From Antrodiella citrinella (taxonomy: Eukaryota > Basidiomycota > Agaricomycetes > Polyporales > Steccherinaceae), in the NCBI GenBank assembly GCA_004802725.1, contig SGPM01000023.1, positions 62,001-126,000 on the forward strand: 64,000 bases of DNA, in the 5' to 3' direction. Shown piece by piece: positions 22,883-35,488 of this stretch. Positions within the stretch are counted from its first letter, which is position 1. Each line of letters starts with the position of its first letter. The notes under the pieces were generated by a model, which worked only from the letters and a program-made list of their open reading frames with translations, did no database searches and was not told the DNA's origin. The translations under genes and the position numbers were made by a program.

Positions 22883-23748
22883 CTACTGATCCTTCTTGCT
22901 CTCGACTTTGGGTTCGGTTGCGGCAGCGGCAGCGTCCGCTGCAATGGTCCTCGCCACCTCGTTCGCTTCGACATGTCGGGCATACGTCTCTCCGATCTAG
23001 AAACAGTAAATTTTCAACGTCCGGTGAAAGGTGGAAGGGGATAAGGAGGTGCGCTGAGAGCTTACCTGGAGGACCAGAACTCCGCCGAGACACACGGCCA
23101 TGATGACATTCCCAGCGGAAAGAATGCGCAGAGCCTCCACTTGGTCTTCACGCGTGTCCACGTCTGGCACGGGCGTAGCGATAGTACGTGATGCAGGGAT
23201 GCCGACAGAGATGTACACGACGATCGCAAACACAAACGACGCTGTTTTCCGGAGGGGTGGGGAAGGGAGATCGAATGGGAATGGGAAACAAACAATGGAG
23301 TGCGGAGGGAAATGGCACGTACCGAGCGATGACCCGTCAAAGTACATGGCACTCTCGTCCCATTTGTGAACTTTCCCAACCAACCCGATGAGCCCTACGC
23401 CCATCACTGCGTGCAGCAATGCCTGGAGGGGGATGCCAGAATATCAGGATACATACGCGCAGGTGTGAACGTCACTACGTTTACACCCTCACCTTGATGG
23501 CTGGCGGTGAATGGAAGAAGGTCGTGTAGAACTCGAGGCCATCCCGGACGGCTTCCTCTTGAAGGGGGACAAAGAGTACGCGGTAATCAACCGTAAGACA
23601 CACGGAGAACACACCTGTGTGGTGTGGTGTGAACAAAATTCGTGCACAGTTTCGTCAGTTCCAATTTCGAGTAGTCGTGGGTAAGAATGCAGGGCGTACC
23701 GAGGAAGAAGCAACATGAAGAGAGGACTGCAGCTTGCCTGAAACCCAT
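22883..23748 (-). CDS. SHR3: Shr3-type ER chaperone for amino-acid permeases
   Basis: Membrane chaperone that keeps amino-acid permeases folded and exportable from the ER. Start MGFRQAAVLSSCCFFLG at 23748; the next exon continues GVFSVCLTVDYRVLFVPLQ. Later exons give HAVMGVGLIGLVGKVHKWDE and SFVFAIVVYISVGIP, then GNVIMAVCLGGVLVLQ. Four hydrophobic segments are visible, as in Shr3. The last exon is Ala-rich and charged and ends KKDQ, a C-terminal KKXX dilysine signal fitting ER retrieval. Exons are separated by introns of normal size. Family assignment rests on the order of segments and the conserved VGKVHKWDESAMYFDGSSL block. Confidence 0.88.
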
Positions 23749-24219
23749 TGTACCAGGGACCGTAAGTGAGTAGGAGTATTTCGTAGAATAAAGCACCAAC
23801 TGGAGCGGTGTCGGAAGAAGAGTTGCGCTCGGAGCGACCAAAACTTGTTGAGAACCGCTTAACAGGGCGTCTAATGATATCTCGCGAGCGGATAACGGAC
23901 AGGAACTGAGGCCTGAGGCTGAGGAACAGAGTCGCATGCATTACCGTGAATTACTTGCTTGGGACAGAGATCAATATATGATAATAAATGACTGAGACAG
24001 GAACAAGATGGGTAAAATACGTATGAGTGGGTATCATCAAGGCCATGGCATATCTACACAGATATATATACACCAAGGGAGTCGTGAACATTGCGTAGAT
24101 GTCCGCTAGTGAGAGGACAGCGGGGTGCGTTAGAGTGGAAGCCTGGTGAGAAAGATGCAGAAAGGGGCGTGTATGATTGCAGACGTGGCGGGGAATGTAT
24201 GTGGTAAGGAATACAAGAC
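23749..24219. other. Intergenic, SHR3 promoter and Bem3 3' end
   Basis: No gene seen. An AT-rich patch with TATATATA lies at about 24060-24072. Confidence 0.4.
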
Positions 24220-27200
24220 CTATTTCGGGGTCTGTAAGGGTGATGGTGATGAGGTCGGCATAGGAGAGTGTGGTACGCTCCCTGTGCCGCCTCTGGCAGG
24301 ACTTGAAGCATGGGGAGAGGAGTTCGGCATGGCGCTGTTATGTGGCGGACGGGGTGAGTGAGGAAGCCCGATGACTCGGCTCTGTCTTCTGCTGGCTTTG
24401 TCGGTTGGTGACACAGCGATGTTCAGTCCACGGCTGGCAGCGACATTCGATGCGTGGGAGCGGCTACCAGGATCTATCTGGTTGTGATCAGAAGGATGGA
24501 GACGATCCGCCTGACCTGCCTGCTGAAGAACGTATACATTGCTTGAAGTCGCCGAGAAATCCGCGACAGAGTCTTGCTCTGTTGTCTCTTCTGTCCCGCT
24601 ATCGTCAGGAAGAGAGACGTCTCCTCCCTCGTCTGATTCAGCTGATGCTGTGGCAGGGAAGAGGTTATTTGCGTCACTCAGAAGGTTCGGTGGAGATGCA
24701 ACGGAATACTCACCTGATAATGCGCGACCGGATAGGCCTAAGAGCTTATCAGCCGCAGCGTCAGAGTAATGACGACTATTCCGCCGACTGAGTTCAGCCG
24801 CAGCAGCAGCCTCTCCATCATCAACGTTCCCTTTCACCTCCTCGGCCTCCAACGTTCCATCCACGTTAAACACACGCTTGAACTCCCCAAGCATGAGACT
24901 GAAGACACCCGCGGGAATTCCGAGGGTTGGGCTGAACACGATCCCCACATTGCGCATCGTCATCTTGTTCACGTTCGAATTCTGCACAATAAGGATGAGG
25001 TGTGCGGTAAGTGCCCGGAGGAGGCTGTAATTGGTAACAGGGAGCGATGCTATCAGATGCGACAGTTCTGAGATGCGCTCTTGAGGATCAACGAAATCTA
25101 CGATGACTCGGGGTCAGTATTCCATGCATGCATTCACCTGAAACCAAAAAAAATGTGGACGAACCAATCACCGAGAGAAAACGAAGATGAAGATCACGGG
25201 TCAAAATGCTCGCGGGAAGCTCTCTCAAAAAGGTCTTGAGTAAACCAGCAATAGCGTGGGGATCCCAGTATTCGTCCGAAGCTAGAAGGTCCAAGTCCCC
25301 CTCTATGACGTTCTCTCAGTCAAATGGAACGCAAAGTGTGAGTGCGTCACGGACGTACCTAGGTTGAATCTATCTTTAAGGGCTTTAATGACAGCGGAGC
25401 TACCGCTAAGACGGTAGATGCCCTCCTCTTGATCAGCCTTCTTAGCTTCTAGGTATTGTATACACCGGAAGACGATAGCGGGGAGGCTCGCAATCTCTGC
25501 GACATCGAGAGACTCTTCCAGGCTGACCCCGAAGACATTGCGTGGGGGGAGGGCTGGCATATTTGCTTTCTCTGGAACAATTTGTCAGTGAGCTTATTTG
25601 GCGAATACAAAGGTCAATTTGCATTACCATGTCTGCCAAAGCCCCAGAACGTCCGAGACTTTGCCTTTTCACGTCGCTCGCTGACGGACGAAGGGTCGGG
25701 CGGACCGTCCTTTCCACCGAACTTGTAACCTGCAGGGATAGGAGTGCCGTTCATAGGACCAGAAATTTTCACCTTCCCATGGGCATCGACGCGAGGCGTA
25801 TGTGGATCGGAGTCTTTTTCAGGCGAGTCATCGCGTTCTGCGATTGCAGTGGAACGCAGCGGATTGAGAGATCGTCGCTTATCCCGTCTGCGACTGGGGT
25901 CAGGCGATGTGCGTCCGGATTTGACTTTGGGAAACGCCGCTCGTTGATCAACCAGATCTGGATAGTGTCCCATTTCCGATGTAGCACGTTGACTGAAGGC
26001 AGCATACACATCCACGTCTTCTGCGCCCGCAAGAGGAGAAGAGCTGGGAAGCGACGTTGACAAGGGTGTCTCAATCCCTACGGCGGCAGCTCGATGCTCG
26101 ACGTAGGAAGGGGCACTCGTCTTCACAGGACTGTGATTGCTTGAGGTATCGTCAGACGGGGCGGGGCCTCGTTGAAAGAACATCGCATTCACGTACTCCG
26201 GAGGAATTTGCGCGATCGGGACCGCAGAACCTACCACAATGTCGTCTTTGCTGAGTGGAGGACGCCTACTGGGCGTGACAGGTAAATCTGAGCTTGTGCT
26301 GGAGCGTCCCGTAACGGGAAGTGGCTGAGCAGGAGGCTCGTCTTGAATAGAGCCATCCTCGTCATTGTATGTGCCTGTGACATATCGCACGAGTTCTTCC
26401 ACCCAATCGTCACGTTCGCGATCACTCTGTGCACACAGAACGTGCCGCGGGTTAGAGCCGCCTGGACCCTTCCGCGCTTCAATAATCAGAAAGGCGTGAC
26501 GATATTCGTTGTCTTCGTCTGACTGTTGCTTATCTTGTGGTTTTTGCTGACGGCCAATCTGGGCACCTGTGATTAAGATGGAACCTAGATGTGTTCCTCC
26601 GCGCTACGAGATGGAAAGCATGAGCATCAACACAAGCCAAAATGTGAACAAAACAACGTACGCTTTCGTAGTATTCCAGTGAAGGTCCCTGTAGCATGAA
26701 GTAACGCGTCTTCCAACCACCGAAGTTCTTTCCCCTCTTCGTCAGATATCCCTCCTTGTAGCCCGCTTGCGAAATAGGCTTATGCGCCTCGCGTACGACA
26801 TCAGACGTGAAAAATGCAATGATCTCGTCCTTGTTTTTGACGGGAAGGGCGATTAATGATTTGAGGTACACTTCCAGCGCATTCTGACAACAGATTATGA
26901 GCACAGGCGAGCAATATAACATCACTACTGTGTGGAAACTCACCTTCCTCTGATCGGCCTTGGCTGGCGCATGATCCTTCCAAAGACGACCTTCTGGCAA
27001 GTTGGCCAACTTTTTAGTGAGCGACTTTCCAAGGACAGCTCGGACGCGAGTGTCAAGGGTGACGACGTCGCTGTAAAGCTTTTCCACCTTCCAGGCCTCT
27101 TTTCCAGTGGGTCGAACAACGATGACAAAAGACAGGACCTCCCGACCTCGATCGTTTGCCCGAATTGAAGAATGCGAGATCGATATTTGAGTGCGCGCAA

Positions 27201-29082
27201 GATCCGATGCAAGGAGGGGAAGGGCACGGAACTTCATCTGTGGGTCGCCGTGAGACATAGGGACGGGTGAAACTGGCATGGTGGACAAATGGCTGGGCCG
27301 CAATTCCACCAAGGTATGCGAGTCCGTGGTGACGCTGTACTGCGACTGTGCATCGTCCGTCATACGTTGTTCCTGCATACGTTGCATTGCAATTGACTGC
27401 ATTTGCGCCTGCGTAAGGCTGTCCACGGGCGGAGACTGTGGTGGCAATGGAAATTCCTCGACCACTGCGCGCGTCCCGCCTGGAGGAATCAGTGGGTCCT
27501 CGTCCCCGTCTTCATCTTCGTCGTCTTCATCTTCATCTTCATCACCGCTTTGCTCAGTCGTTTGATCTCCAGCAGTGGTACTATCTCCGTCCTCTATTTC
27601 CAAAAACTGGCCACCATCCTCCACCGACTCCGCATAGGCCAAGCCACTGGATTGACCATTGGGCGGTGATTCAGAGATACTGGCCGCCGCAATGGTAGCT
27701 GCCGTCCCGACCGCTGGCGCGTCGATGTTCGGACCCTGCTCGGATCGTGGACTAGCTCCCGGCGACTCGCCCATTGCCGCATAGTATCTCTTGGCCTCTT
27801 CAGGTAACGAAATTCGCGACTCGCGTGAGAGTGTCTGAGGGCGGCTTAGTATGTCCAATGCAGGTGTCTGCGGTCCTACCACTGGAGATGCTGCATTGGA
27901 ATGACCGTGGTCGGCTGCACTAGATTTCACTACAGCAGAGGACACTCCGGGAGTTGCAGGTGTCAGAAGGATTGTATTCAAGGGTTGACCGGTCCTAGGT
28001 CCTTTATTAACCGGATTACGCGATGAGTAATTGGAGTCATCTCCGCTGCGTGCGCTCGACGTTCCGGATTGCGGAGTGGAAGACGCGCCCGACGAGTTTG
28101 TGCCGCTCTGTGATGGTAGTGAGCCTGAGCGAGATCCAAGGTGAAGAGGGGAAGGTTTCCGCGAGGGTTCAGTTGCCTGGCGTTCCGGAAGAGAAGTGGT
28201 AGACGAAGAGGCAGACTGTGGGATGGAAGTGGTGGGGGACACATTTGATAGATTCGAGGTTGAAGATGTATGCGATGCATTCAGATATACAGTCGGCAAC
28301 TGTGCGGGTGATTGATTCGTGTAAAGACTGCTCTGTGAATTCTGTCGCTCTCGGCCGTTGATCAAGGCTTGCGTAGCGGCCTCACGCGAGACATTGGTGC
28401 TGCGTACCACAGACGGCACAGCTGGGTTAAAGATGGTATATAGGAGGAACAACAAATCAGTAACATGTACGTGACTACAGCTTCAGCGGCGCAACTCACA
28501 GTGATCGTCCGACTGGGTTCTAGTTACGTTCCCCCGAGAATCAAAGGAGACTGCACCATTGGAACCGCTGCTCTCACTAGTTCGTAAGTGGTTATGAGAC
28601 GCGACAGACCTCAACGACTCCTTGCCCTCTCGCCTCTCCTTCTCCCGATGTGCCTTCAGCAGAGCGTCTGTATTTTCACCGACCCTCTGCAAGTTGCTCC
28701 TGAAAACATCACGTTCCCCACGGACACGTTCTATCTCCTTCATAAGCTGACTGTAACCTGTCCGCTGCTTCTCGATAAGTTTCCAGAGCTGAGCGTTCTG
28801 AGCAGCGAGGGTATTTCGATCGGCTGCGACGGCTTCAAGTGCAGCCATAGGTGGGTTCGGGGACGACGCATGCTGCGACAAGAAGACGTCTGCAGAGATG
28901 GGGGCAGCAGAGGGGGCAGCAGATGAGGGATTGGGGGACGAGCCCGGTGGAGGAGCAGTTCGCGTGATCGTCGGGGAGGAATATGCGGAGGATGTGGCAT
29001 CTGAACGCGGGTGGCCTCGGTCACGCGTAGGTGTAGCCTGAGGGATATGCAGACTCATTTTCTGAGGAGTTGCATTGGGCAT
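24220..29082 (-). CDS. BEM3: Bem3-type Rho GTPase-activating protein (coiled coil, PX, PH, RhoGAP)
   Basis: Negative regulator of Cdc42/Rho GTPases in polarity. Start at 29082 (MPNATPQKMSLHIPQ). Domain order: N-terminal disordered region with a coiled coil (AQNAQLWKLIEKQRTGYSQL), a long Ser/Pro-rich stretch with an acidic run of Asp/Glu (encoded near 27510-27560), a PX domain (ending VYLKSLIALPVKNKDEII), a PH domain (EGYLTKRGKNFGGWKTRYF), another disordered linker, then RhoGAP. The RhoGAP arginine finger is present in EEGIYRLSGS, with AGLLKTFLRELPASIL and NKMTMRNVGIVFSPTLG. A Ser/Pro tail follows and the stop is at 24220. This exact domain order matches yeast Bem3. Introns of usual size interrupt the PX, PH and RhoGAP regions. 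The PX and PH domains are expected to direct it to phosphoinositide-rich membranes at growing tips. Confidence 0.93.
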
Positions 29083-30317
29083 GGTTGGCTAGATACGGGG
29101 GTGGCCTTGGACGGTAGTATGAAATGAGAAGTCGTAAGATGGGAAAGTGAATGTCGTGTGAAGATGTGTGGGTCGTGCTCGTCCGGGGAGCGACACGATG
29201 AGCGCGACGCTATCCCCAGTGAGGTCGTGGTTGTTGGGAGCGAGAGAGGACCCGTGTGCGAGCGACGGGGTAGCGGTTAGGTGAAAGGTGAGCGGGAAGG
29301 AGGTGAAGCAGCGCTGGCCTCAAACGCGACCAGGAGACGCGCTGATTCAGATCGGGCGGAAATTTCCACTCGCTGTTGACCCTTTCCCGTCATACAGATT
29401 CGCATCCAGGAAACCGTCGTCGGCTCTCGAGACAACATATCACTCGAATGTCATTTCACCTGCATTTGACCGCCCAGTGGAAACCAGCAAATGTCCCCAT
29501 CAATCGACGCTCGTCGCAGTGACGCAGTCGCTGGTTTGAATGTACAAATACCAATTGTGGGAGACAAGTGGGAGATGCCTGGTGACTTGTCTGTTTCTTT
29601 CTCTTCGTCAACCTTCCGAGGACGTTTGGTTGGCCCTCCGGACGGGTCGGAAGTATGGGTATCCAGACTTCCTGAACCTTCCAGCCACTGCGACCTCGGT
29701 GTACCCGGACAATCCTCAAATCCCGTACAAGTACGCACTGTCTTCGAGTTTGGGCCTAAATTTCACCCGGCGAACCAGCGAGTGGCCATATTTCATGTGG
29801 CCACCTTGTGTAAGGTAAGCATGCACGTATGACTTTCAAGAGCATCCTGGGAACCAACCAGATGAAATTCATAAGAAAATGTTCACTTCCAGTACCCTAT
29901 TCACTCGGTCAGTATGTATGAAAAGCTGTTGAGCAAAAATTCAACTCGGATCATATTCACTCGCGCGAGCGATTCATCACCCTATCGAATGAATTTGACA
30001 CACGCCCTCATTCACAGTGACCGTATGATTCCATACTTACATGCACGGCACCCCTACCCTTGGTTGTAGGGTGACTATAGATGCTACGCAACACAAGTAT
30101 GTGGACAAATGGCAACAGCCATGGTCATAGCAGCTGGACGCAGAAATTTGGGCTTCTCAGATGGTCGGAGCTGCTCTCAAGTGCCGTTTTCTTGGGTCAG
30201 AGCATGTGTCACTGAGATTTTGCTTTGATCAGATGGCTGGAAATGCTGAGACATGCGTGGGTTTCCACTGGGTTTGACCCCGAGCAAGTTCGTATACAAC
30301 AGACTAGGTACAGACTT
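29083..30317. other. Intergenic, no gene recognised
   Basis: 1.2 kb between the BEM3 start and the SET-MYND stop, both minus. An ORF at 29491-29832 (+) reads open for 113 codons but has no motif or splice partner I trust. Confidence 0.4.
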
Positions 30318-31501
30318 TCACCCGTCGTTCGCTGTTGCCACCCTCGTTTCTGGTTCCTTCGCATCTTTCGTACACTTGTCGCATGCACACTCAAAGAACC
30401 ACCCTTCCAACAGCTGCTTGTTGCGCTCTACCACCGGCAGATTCTCCACGTGTCCATAGCTGATGCACAGTTGCTCGCCGGCTTCCACACTTCTGGTCGT
30501 CACGAACCGTAGCTTCCGACCCTCCCCCGAGCTTTCGATATTCGGGGAGCAATCTTCGCAAAGAAACAGCCTATCAGCCTCTTCTGGAGACCAGTCTGAT
30601 CAGCACACGCACCGTGGTTGAAGAACGAGGGGACGGGGTACACCGCGAAGCCCAGCAGTTCGCTGTTTTCGATTAACGGCCTCTCCCAGATGCCAAACGA
30701 ATTGCCCGCATCCACACCGAGGGTCTTGCGGACATTCTCGATGGTGATGATGTCGCCAAAGACGGTCCCCGATCCCTCCGTCTCGCCGCGTCGGCTGTCC
30801 GACGTGAACAGGCCCTTCAGCACCTGGTAGATGATGATATGGTCTTCTAACAGCGCAGGAATCTGCTTCACCCGGGTTATTTCGCTGTCCTGCAGCGAGC
30901 TGAATAACCCCCAGTCGGAGCCACCGTAATTGAGGGAGCCATCGCCCTTGTCTTCGGAGGGTCGCGATGACTTCTCTTGAAATAAGTGGTGCAGGGCCAA
31001 CAGCGCGTATCTCGCCACATCAGCCTGGTATTCATCGAGCAGAAGCTTGCGCCATTTCCGCAGTGTCTTCCCGTTGTTCTCGTCCCTCCGCACGTCGTCC
31101 CACCCCCGCCCAATGTCCTCTTCGGTTCCCAAAGTAAGGCCCTCACTCTCGTCCTCCAATTTCTGCTTCCCCTTCTTTCGCGTACCCTCTAATCGCGTCA
31201 GCATCTCCACTGCCTCGGATCCTTCCCTCGCTAACCATGTGTCCCTGCATAGTGCGACGCAGAATGAGAGTCCGGCGGTCTCACTGTGTTCTCTGCAAGT
31301 CAGGAAATTGCGGCGGCCTCCATCGTACTTGAAGCATTCCGAACAGACTTCGTTTCTGAACTGTTTGTATATCGTATATGTGTATGGTGTCGAAATATCC
31401 AAGACACGCGTGTTCTCTGCAAGTGCTGTTGTGCTGTAGTAGGATCGTCCTGCCTGAGGCGTGGTACGAATCTCTAAAAATGAAGATGACGATACGGTCA
31501 T
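30318..31501 (-). CDS. SET-MYND (SMYD-like) protein methyltransferase
   Basis: Two coding exons (30613-31501 and 30318-30553) with a 59-bp intron give about 374 residues. SET is split by a MYND-like Cys cluster: N-terminal TTPQAGRSYYSTTALAEN (SET-N), then NEVCSECFKYDGGRRNF ... CREHSETAGLSFCVALC, then the SET core FFNHDCSPNI and FVTTRSVEAGEQLCISYGH, and a post-SET WFFECACDKC. The usual NHSC is NHDC here. The intron splits that Asp codon, and without it the frame runs into a false ending. Start ATG at 31501 is chosen because it opens MTVSSSSFLEIRTTPQAG, right at the SET start. An upstream ATG at 31597 would add 32 residues of no clear origin. Substrate unknown. Confidence 0.87.
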
Positions 31502-31816
31502 GATCGAAAGTGCGCAAGGGATTGGTCGGCCGTCCGCGATATTACAGTGGATTACTGCAGAAGTAAGAATAAACTTGGATAGCCCGGAATTCTGCAAGGA
31601 AATACGGAGGAGTACTTGATCACGCTCGGAAAGCCTTGGATCATCGTGGCGCTTACACGGATACGCGACGCGACGGATCTCCAGCGCTCATCCGGAACAA
31701 TACATAGCACTTGCCATAACTTTTAGATCTTGTTGAAACAAGAACTCTGTCTACCTTTTCTCTTTCACTCATCAGGACACCACATTCGACAGCCTTGTAC
31801 ACCTTGAAGAACCTCC
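31502..31816. promoter_or_regulatory. Divergent promoter of SET-MYND and serine dehydratase genes
   Basis: 315 bp separate two head-to-head start codons, so both promoters must lie here. TTTCTCTTTCACTCATC near 31755-31775 is a pyrimidine patch on the serine dehydratase side. Confidence 0.5.
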
Positions 31817-34800
31817 TTGCTTTACATACCGCTTGCTCGTCGAACCTCGCGCGGGTTCCATCTGATGCCTATTGGCTCCCGTTTCCTATCCCTCAAACAC
31901 CTCCCAACGCGACTCACTGCCGCGACACCTTCTGGTAGTCTTTCTCGTCACCATGGCGTCGGTATCGCCAAGAGGCGCACATTTGCGTCAAGTTCCCGGA
32001 CTTTGAGTGGTCTCAATGCTCTTCACAGGAAGACCGCCACAGACGATGATGGTGGCATCGATGTACGACCCCCTACGGCCGTCGAAATTGGGGTCCATGA
32101 GCAGAGTCAGCATGCTGTTATATCGGCGTTCGACTTGTTCAGTATTGGGGGTACGTTCCTTTCTTCTGCGGCTCTATGAAACGGGAGTTCAACGCGGAAA
32201 CTTCGTCACAAGTCGGCCCAAGTTCATCTCACACTGTTGGGCCTATGCGGGCGGGGAGGATCTTCATAAATGATTTGTTAGAGTTGGATTTACTAGAGAA
32301 GGTGCGCTCTGTCATTATCACCCCCTTCTATCCGCTAACGGTGAACTGCAGGTCAAGTCTCTTAAGATTACATTGTACGTGTTCACCTTATTTCCGAGGG
32401 AATTCTGATACAACTTGTATTTCATAGATACGGTTCTTTGGCCGCTACGGGTAAGCTCATCTGATTTCTATTTCTCTCCCTGCTGACCTGAGGGTATTTG
32501 CACAGGCAAAGGGTACGGCGCCCCTGTCACGCCCCCTTCTTCGCATTCCTAACCGCGTAAATCCAATTACAGTCATCACACCCCACAAGCTATCTTACTC
32601 GGGTTGGAAGGTATGACTTGGTGACTATCGCCGCAGTTTTTATCCGCTCATATTTGTTAATTCGCCAGGCGCCGATCCAGAAACTATAGATACTGGTACA
32701 ATACCATCCCGCTATGCAGCGATATTAGACACGAAGCATCTTCGACTAGGAGGTAGTCATTCTATACACTTTAATATGGACAAGGATATGATCTGGCGCT
32801 GGGACGAAGTCCTCAAGACGCACCCTAACGGCATGCGGTTCTCTGTCTTCGATGAAGACGGAACTTTGTTGGCGACGAATGAGTATTTCAGGTTCGTGAT
32901 GCGCCCATTGTTGTATTCAATTTGACTGAAGCTTATGTGTTCAGTGTTGGAGGAGGGTTCGTGGTGAACGACAAAACAAAAGGTAAGATGAATGTATTTG
33001 TCCTGTGCTTGACTAACAGTTTTCTGCAGTGGATGAGAATTTGTTCTACAAAGGCGTCGACAAGCGTATTGTGCATGGAGCTAGGCTGGCCCAATCCCAT
33101 AGCCAATCGGACTCGGAGTCTGACAGTTCTACATCTTCGCCTGCTCAACCACCGTACCCATTCACGGTACGTACATTCCTATCGTTGCATCTAAGATCAT
33201 TATCTGAAATTTCTGCAGTCTGGTGACAGTTTACTTGCTCTGACGCGCAACCACAATGTGTGTACTCCCTCTCGCGCTCTGGTGTACATACTGAGGGACT
33301 TCGTAGCTGACGATAGCTCAAATTGTGTACGACAATGAGCGTCACTTCGGACTGGGAGATGATGAGATTCGAGACAAGGTAAGCCATTTTTTGCCCGAAT
33401 TGACATTGCATCTGATTACAGATATGCAGATCAAGCGTATATGGTCTGTCATGGACGATTGTATTCGCATGGGAGTCACGTCGGCCGAAGACAAGCTGCC
33501 AGGTCGTCTTGGCCTTCGTCGTCGAGCCCCCATGCTATACAGACGTCTGATGAGAGGGTGCGTGCTTCCCTCCAGACATGTAGTGATTATTGACCGAGCG
33601 TGTGGTTGTCTAGCTTCTACCCTGGGCTCGCCACACCCTCGCTGCCAGCAATTGGTCCCGGATCCATGCAAGCACCGCAGCGCGTAGAGGCCCCCGAAGG
33701 GTTTGTACATTCCGACGGTGGATCCGGTCGGTCTGAACATGGTCGGAAAGTAGCAGACCGTGCACTCGCCGCGCGCGCCACGTATGTTGTGGGGTCCCTT
33801 GATCACCCTGTCTTGCCCATGCCCCCGGTACGCCCTGTTCGTTATCTTGATGTACATAATTTTGCTCAATCTGCTAAATATGACAGCGGAAGACGATGAT
33901 ACCCGCCATGGATTTCCTATCCTGTTATGCTATTGCTGTTAACGAAGTGAATGCCAGCGGTGGACGGATTGTCACGTCGCCGACCAACGGAGCGGCAGGT
34001 GTCATCCCCGCAGTGTTGAAATACATCATCGAGGCAAGTCATTGTGTCGCACAAGTTTCTCTCACTGAACGCTGACTCGGCTTCTAGTTTGTCAGCGACG
34101 ACCCGGAGAAGTCTGTGGAGACGTTCCTACTGACTGCAGCCGTGAGTCCAGGAAGTGCACCTTCAGCATTATCCGCTTGACATTTCACTGGACACAGGCT
34201 GTCGGCATGCTATTCAAGAGAGGAAGCACGATCTCCGCGGCTGAAGGGGGATGCCAGGCCGAGGTGGGAGGTGCGTGTCCATGGATACTTCGATTTTGTA
34301 TAGACACTGACTCAATCCTTAGTCGCTTGCTCTATGGCAAGTGCTGGCTTCGCAGCTTGTATGGGTGCTACACCGGAGACTGTATTGCAAGTAAGCTTTT
34401 TGAATGCCTAATCCTGGAGATCGTGCACTGATCCCTTCTGAAGGCCGCTGAGATTGGCATCGGTGAGCAGAAACTGTAGAGACTTGCTCCGAACTGTATC
34501 TCATCTATTTGCCGGCAGAGCACAACCTTGGTTTGACATGTGATCCCATCGATGGTCTGGTCCAGGTGCCATGCATCGTGAGTTCCCCATTCACTCGACC
34601 CAACTCAGGACTAACTGGACTACCATCATCAGGAGCGTAACAGTTTGGGTGGTGAGGACAGGCATATTATGTCCAAGAGATTCTAAAGATTCTCACATTC
34701 CAGCCTTTGCAGCTGTCAAGGCCGTCACAGCTGCCCAACTGTCTATGGCAAGTCATGGCGTATACAGTGTGACATTGGATGAGGCGATCGAAGCCATGCG

Positions 34801-35072
34801 TCTGACCGCTGCTGATATGAGTGTCAAGTACAAGGAGACCAGCCTTTCGGTAAGTGTTTCAGATCATGATGTCGCTATGTTCACGCTGTATTAATGTGTG
34901 TATGTGTGTATAGGGTCTTGCTGTAAGTTCATAAGACCTGAACTATGTTTCGAAGTCGCTTCACTGACCACATTTGCACAGAGAACCGTCAAGATACCTC
35001 TCACAATGCCTAATTGGTAAGTATTACATTCAAAGAAGCGTACAAGCAACTTACACATTGTGCTATAGCTAA
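31817..35072 (+). CDS. Iron-sulfur L-serine dehydratase (bacterial-type serine deaminase)
   Basis: Converts L-serine to pyruvate and ammonia with a [4Fe-4S] cluster. This is the SdaA/SdaB class, unlike the PLP enzymes Cha1 and Ilv1. Many short introns. The N-terminus (about 60 residues, many Arg and Ser, no acids, RRTFASSS) looks like a mitochondrial import signal. The beta domain holds [15 protein letters not shown], then GSLAATGKG and [13 protein letters not shown]. The alpha domain follows on the same chain, with [20 protein letters not shown], the Cys motif [19 protein letters not shown] and [15 protein letters not shown] for cluster binding, and [14 protein letters not shown] at the end. 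The last intron splits the final Cys codon; the protein ends MPNC. A Ser/Asp-rich insert sits between the domains ([13 protein letters not shown]). Family certain; mitochondrial location inferred. Confidence 0.92.
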
Positions 35073-35488
35073 ATTTCGCGCCACCAAGGAATGAGGACGA
35101 GTAGGTTATTAACATATCAGTAGGACTTCGGACGTTCACCTGCCGTGGTAATTGGATTACTTAGTTTGGACATTGCTTTGCTATATCATGTTGTGGATTC
35201 AATGAAGAATTTTCCTGTCTATGATACACTACGTCTGAGGGATTGAATATTGAACGTTTGCTCACTGAACACGATGGTAGCATTCAAGTTCAAGCTGTAT
35301 TCAAGTTTGTGTGGCGAGCGCCTTTGAAACTTGGTGACAAATGATCGAACAGAGCGTGCCGCCGCGCAGCGACGTCGAACACAAATCGTCGGGGGTTCGG
35401 GCTCCTGAAACTACTCTCGTTACGACCATCTTCTACGACTCGGCGAAGGCAAACGTCCCCCTTCACGGTACTAGCTCACCACGTACTC
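35073..35488. other. Intergenic between two plus-strand genes
   Basis: 3' end of serine dehydratase and promoter of the PQ-loop gene. An ORF from 35341 overlaps the PQ-loop first exon in another frame and is not supported. Confidence 0.45.
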
